From NCBI GenBank assembly GCA_022925895.1, contig JAKSYS010000525.1, positions 1 to 43,861 of the forward strand: a stretch of DNA of 43,861 nt. Reading direction: 5' to 3'. Origin of the DNA: Fragilaria crotonensis. Its lineage: Eukaryota > Bacillariophyta > Fragilariophyceae > Fragilariales > Fragilariaceae. Positions 42,391 through 43,861 of the stretch are shown here, in pieces; position 1 is the stretch's first letter, and each line of letters opens with the position of its first letter. The notes below the pieces were generated by a model that saw only the letters and a list, made by a program, of their open reading frames with translations, ran no database searches and was not told where the DNA came from. Both the position numbers and the translations under genes were made by a program.

Positions 42391-43861
42391 AGGTTCTCGT
42401 CGGCATTTGCATAGTAGGCACTGCCTTTTACCTTCTTTCATGGCATGTGGCCACGCTCATCGAAATAATTCATCAATTATTGATTTATGTAAAAGTGTGT
42501 AAGTAAAGACCGTACCGTACAAGAAACAATTACAAAAAACAGGTAATGCACAACTTCATTGGTTATCATTTTAACTGTCACAGTAGCTTTCTTAGATCCC
42601 TTCGTAGTACAACCTTCTCAAGGTAATAACTCTCCACATCACTTACGGATTAAACGTACTCCAGTAGTCTCTAGCCGACACAGTAAATGGGTGAATTGGA
42701 CTCAGTTCCCAGACGCGAGAGGTACTGTGCCTGCTAGCTTACGTATGTTGTCGCATCGATGGCAACAAACTGCTCGGTACATGCACTCACGTCTCACGTA
42801 CCAGGTACGATACCGGACTTCCCACTCCTTGCACAGCAATTTACTACCATACTACATTTTGACAGTATTCCAGTGATCCATGTGCAAGTACTGGCTGACG
42901 GTAGACTTAAGGTTAGTAGAACATAGAAGTATGATGTCGGACTTGACGGGGGAGGAAGCAAACGTGATGGATTGCCCAGCCTTGGGCGAAGGAGTCCTCC
43001 AGCCATTTGTTGAAAAAAATATGTTGGAGATGTAGAACTAAGTAGCAAGGGCCTTTGCTGTTTTTGGATCTGAAATAGTATCAGTTAAAATGAAGATGAA
43101 AAATGAAGGTGAGATTTCCAATGTTAGTTGGAGTCTCACAAATGTTGTGTTGTCTTAATCCCACTTGCTGAGTGGTGTTTGAGTTGTGTTGTCCATAGTA
43201 AAAGTTGTGTCATCAATAAAATTGACAACACAAATGATTTGAATACTTAGGGAAACTGAGGACAACACTATTCAAATTGTGACTGTGGTATCGGGACTTA
43301 GAGTTCTGATTCACGGAACTACTGGAATGGGTCACAGGCAGACTAAGAAAGATAAAGGACTGTCTACTGTATTACCGTATGGTCTTTAAACTTACAGTAA
43401 TTACGAATGACAGTGTGATAGCGAGTGACAGAAGATCTCTAACACACGAGACACAAGGCAGCATTTGCTACCATGGTTCCAGGCAGGGTCGGTGAAGTTA
43501 AACTTTAACTATAGTGGACTTACGCTGCCTTCAGCAGTTGTAACTTAGTACTGCGAGGTACGTATGGTTGGTTACTGGTACTGCAATACGCAATTCTCAG
43601 TAACTAGTCACCGGAAATACGTATGTTTTTTAGCCTCCAGTATTAAGTTATTTGTGAGTTTCGTAGTTAATTGCAGTTATAATGCAGACGGTACCAGTGG
43701 TGTAGTAGCATAGTACACCTACGTACAGTACCCGAGTTTTCAGGGATTCTGTGAGTTCAGAAATCAGGCAGCGGCATACGTCATCAATATCCACTTAAAC
43801 TATGTTGCGAACACCAATCATTTCCTACGCATTTCTACGATCCCAAGCACATCAATACTGC
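42391..43861. other. Intergenic to window end
   Basis: No gene supported. Composition shows frequent GTAC/AGTACT words (for example 43560-43600) like other intergenic parts. Confidence 0.5.

Overview
This is nuclear eukaryotic DNA, most likely from a pennate diatom resembling Phaeodactylum. The evidence is short GT-AG introns of about 40-120 nt, Copia-type Gag and integrase motifs of the diatom CoDi kind, a CHASE-type hybrid histidine kinase, a SIRT4-class sirtuin and an arginyltransferase, all in a transposon-rich background. The species is an inference from gene content, not a database match.

Layout. (1) 1-5.7 kb is a mosaic of relics: a Helitron RepHel with several frameshifts but a still recognisable 57-nt intron, the C-terminus of a Helitron accessory protein, a scrap of Copia RNase H, and a broken LRR/membrane protein gene. 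(2) 5.95-6.86 kb holds a 33-bp minisatellite followed by 48 uninterrupted copies of a 15-bp unit. (3) 7.1-8.4 kb has a DDX52/ROK1-like DEAD-box helicase pseudogene and a 125-bp tandem repeat. (4) 9.3-12.9 kb is an OB-fold (RPA-like) gene of Helitron type, split by a 2.56-kb element with 27-bp perfect terminal inverted repeats. (5) 14.2-20.7 kb is the main host-gene cluster: a disrupted multi-pass membrane protein, a SIRT4-like sirtuin (intact), a disrupted PC-esterase-like gene and ATE1 (intact, with one short intron). (6) 20.7-25.4 kb is mostly intergenic, with polypyrimidine tracts, GTAC-rich palindromes and a cluster of GTGGCAAAA motifs. (7) 25.6-29.3 kb is a Plavaka/CACTA-like DNA transposon with a broken transposase convergent on a cysteine-protease-like ORF. 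(8) 29.5-34.6 kb is a degenerate Copia LTR retrotransposon that has both LTRs but has lost its reverse transcriptase core. (9) 34.8-38.1 kb carries an intact O6-methylguanine-DNA methyltransferase and a CHASE hybrid histidine kinase with several frameshifts. (10) 38.2-43.9 kb is repeat-rich intergenic DNA with one further Copia RNase H scrap.

Intact host genes are the sirtuin (NAD-dependent deacylase or ADP-ribosyltransferase), ATE1 (N-end rule arginylation) and MGMT (alkyl-DNA repair). Several other genes read as coding but are broken by single-base shifts, often in short homopolymers. This means either real decay or residual assembly indels, so calls of pseudogene for the kinase and the membrane protein are provisional. 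The most distinctive observations are the in-frame repair of the RPA-like gene predicted on precise loss of the TIR element, the protease partner of the Plavaka-like transposase, and the two-state 15-bp array.
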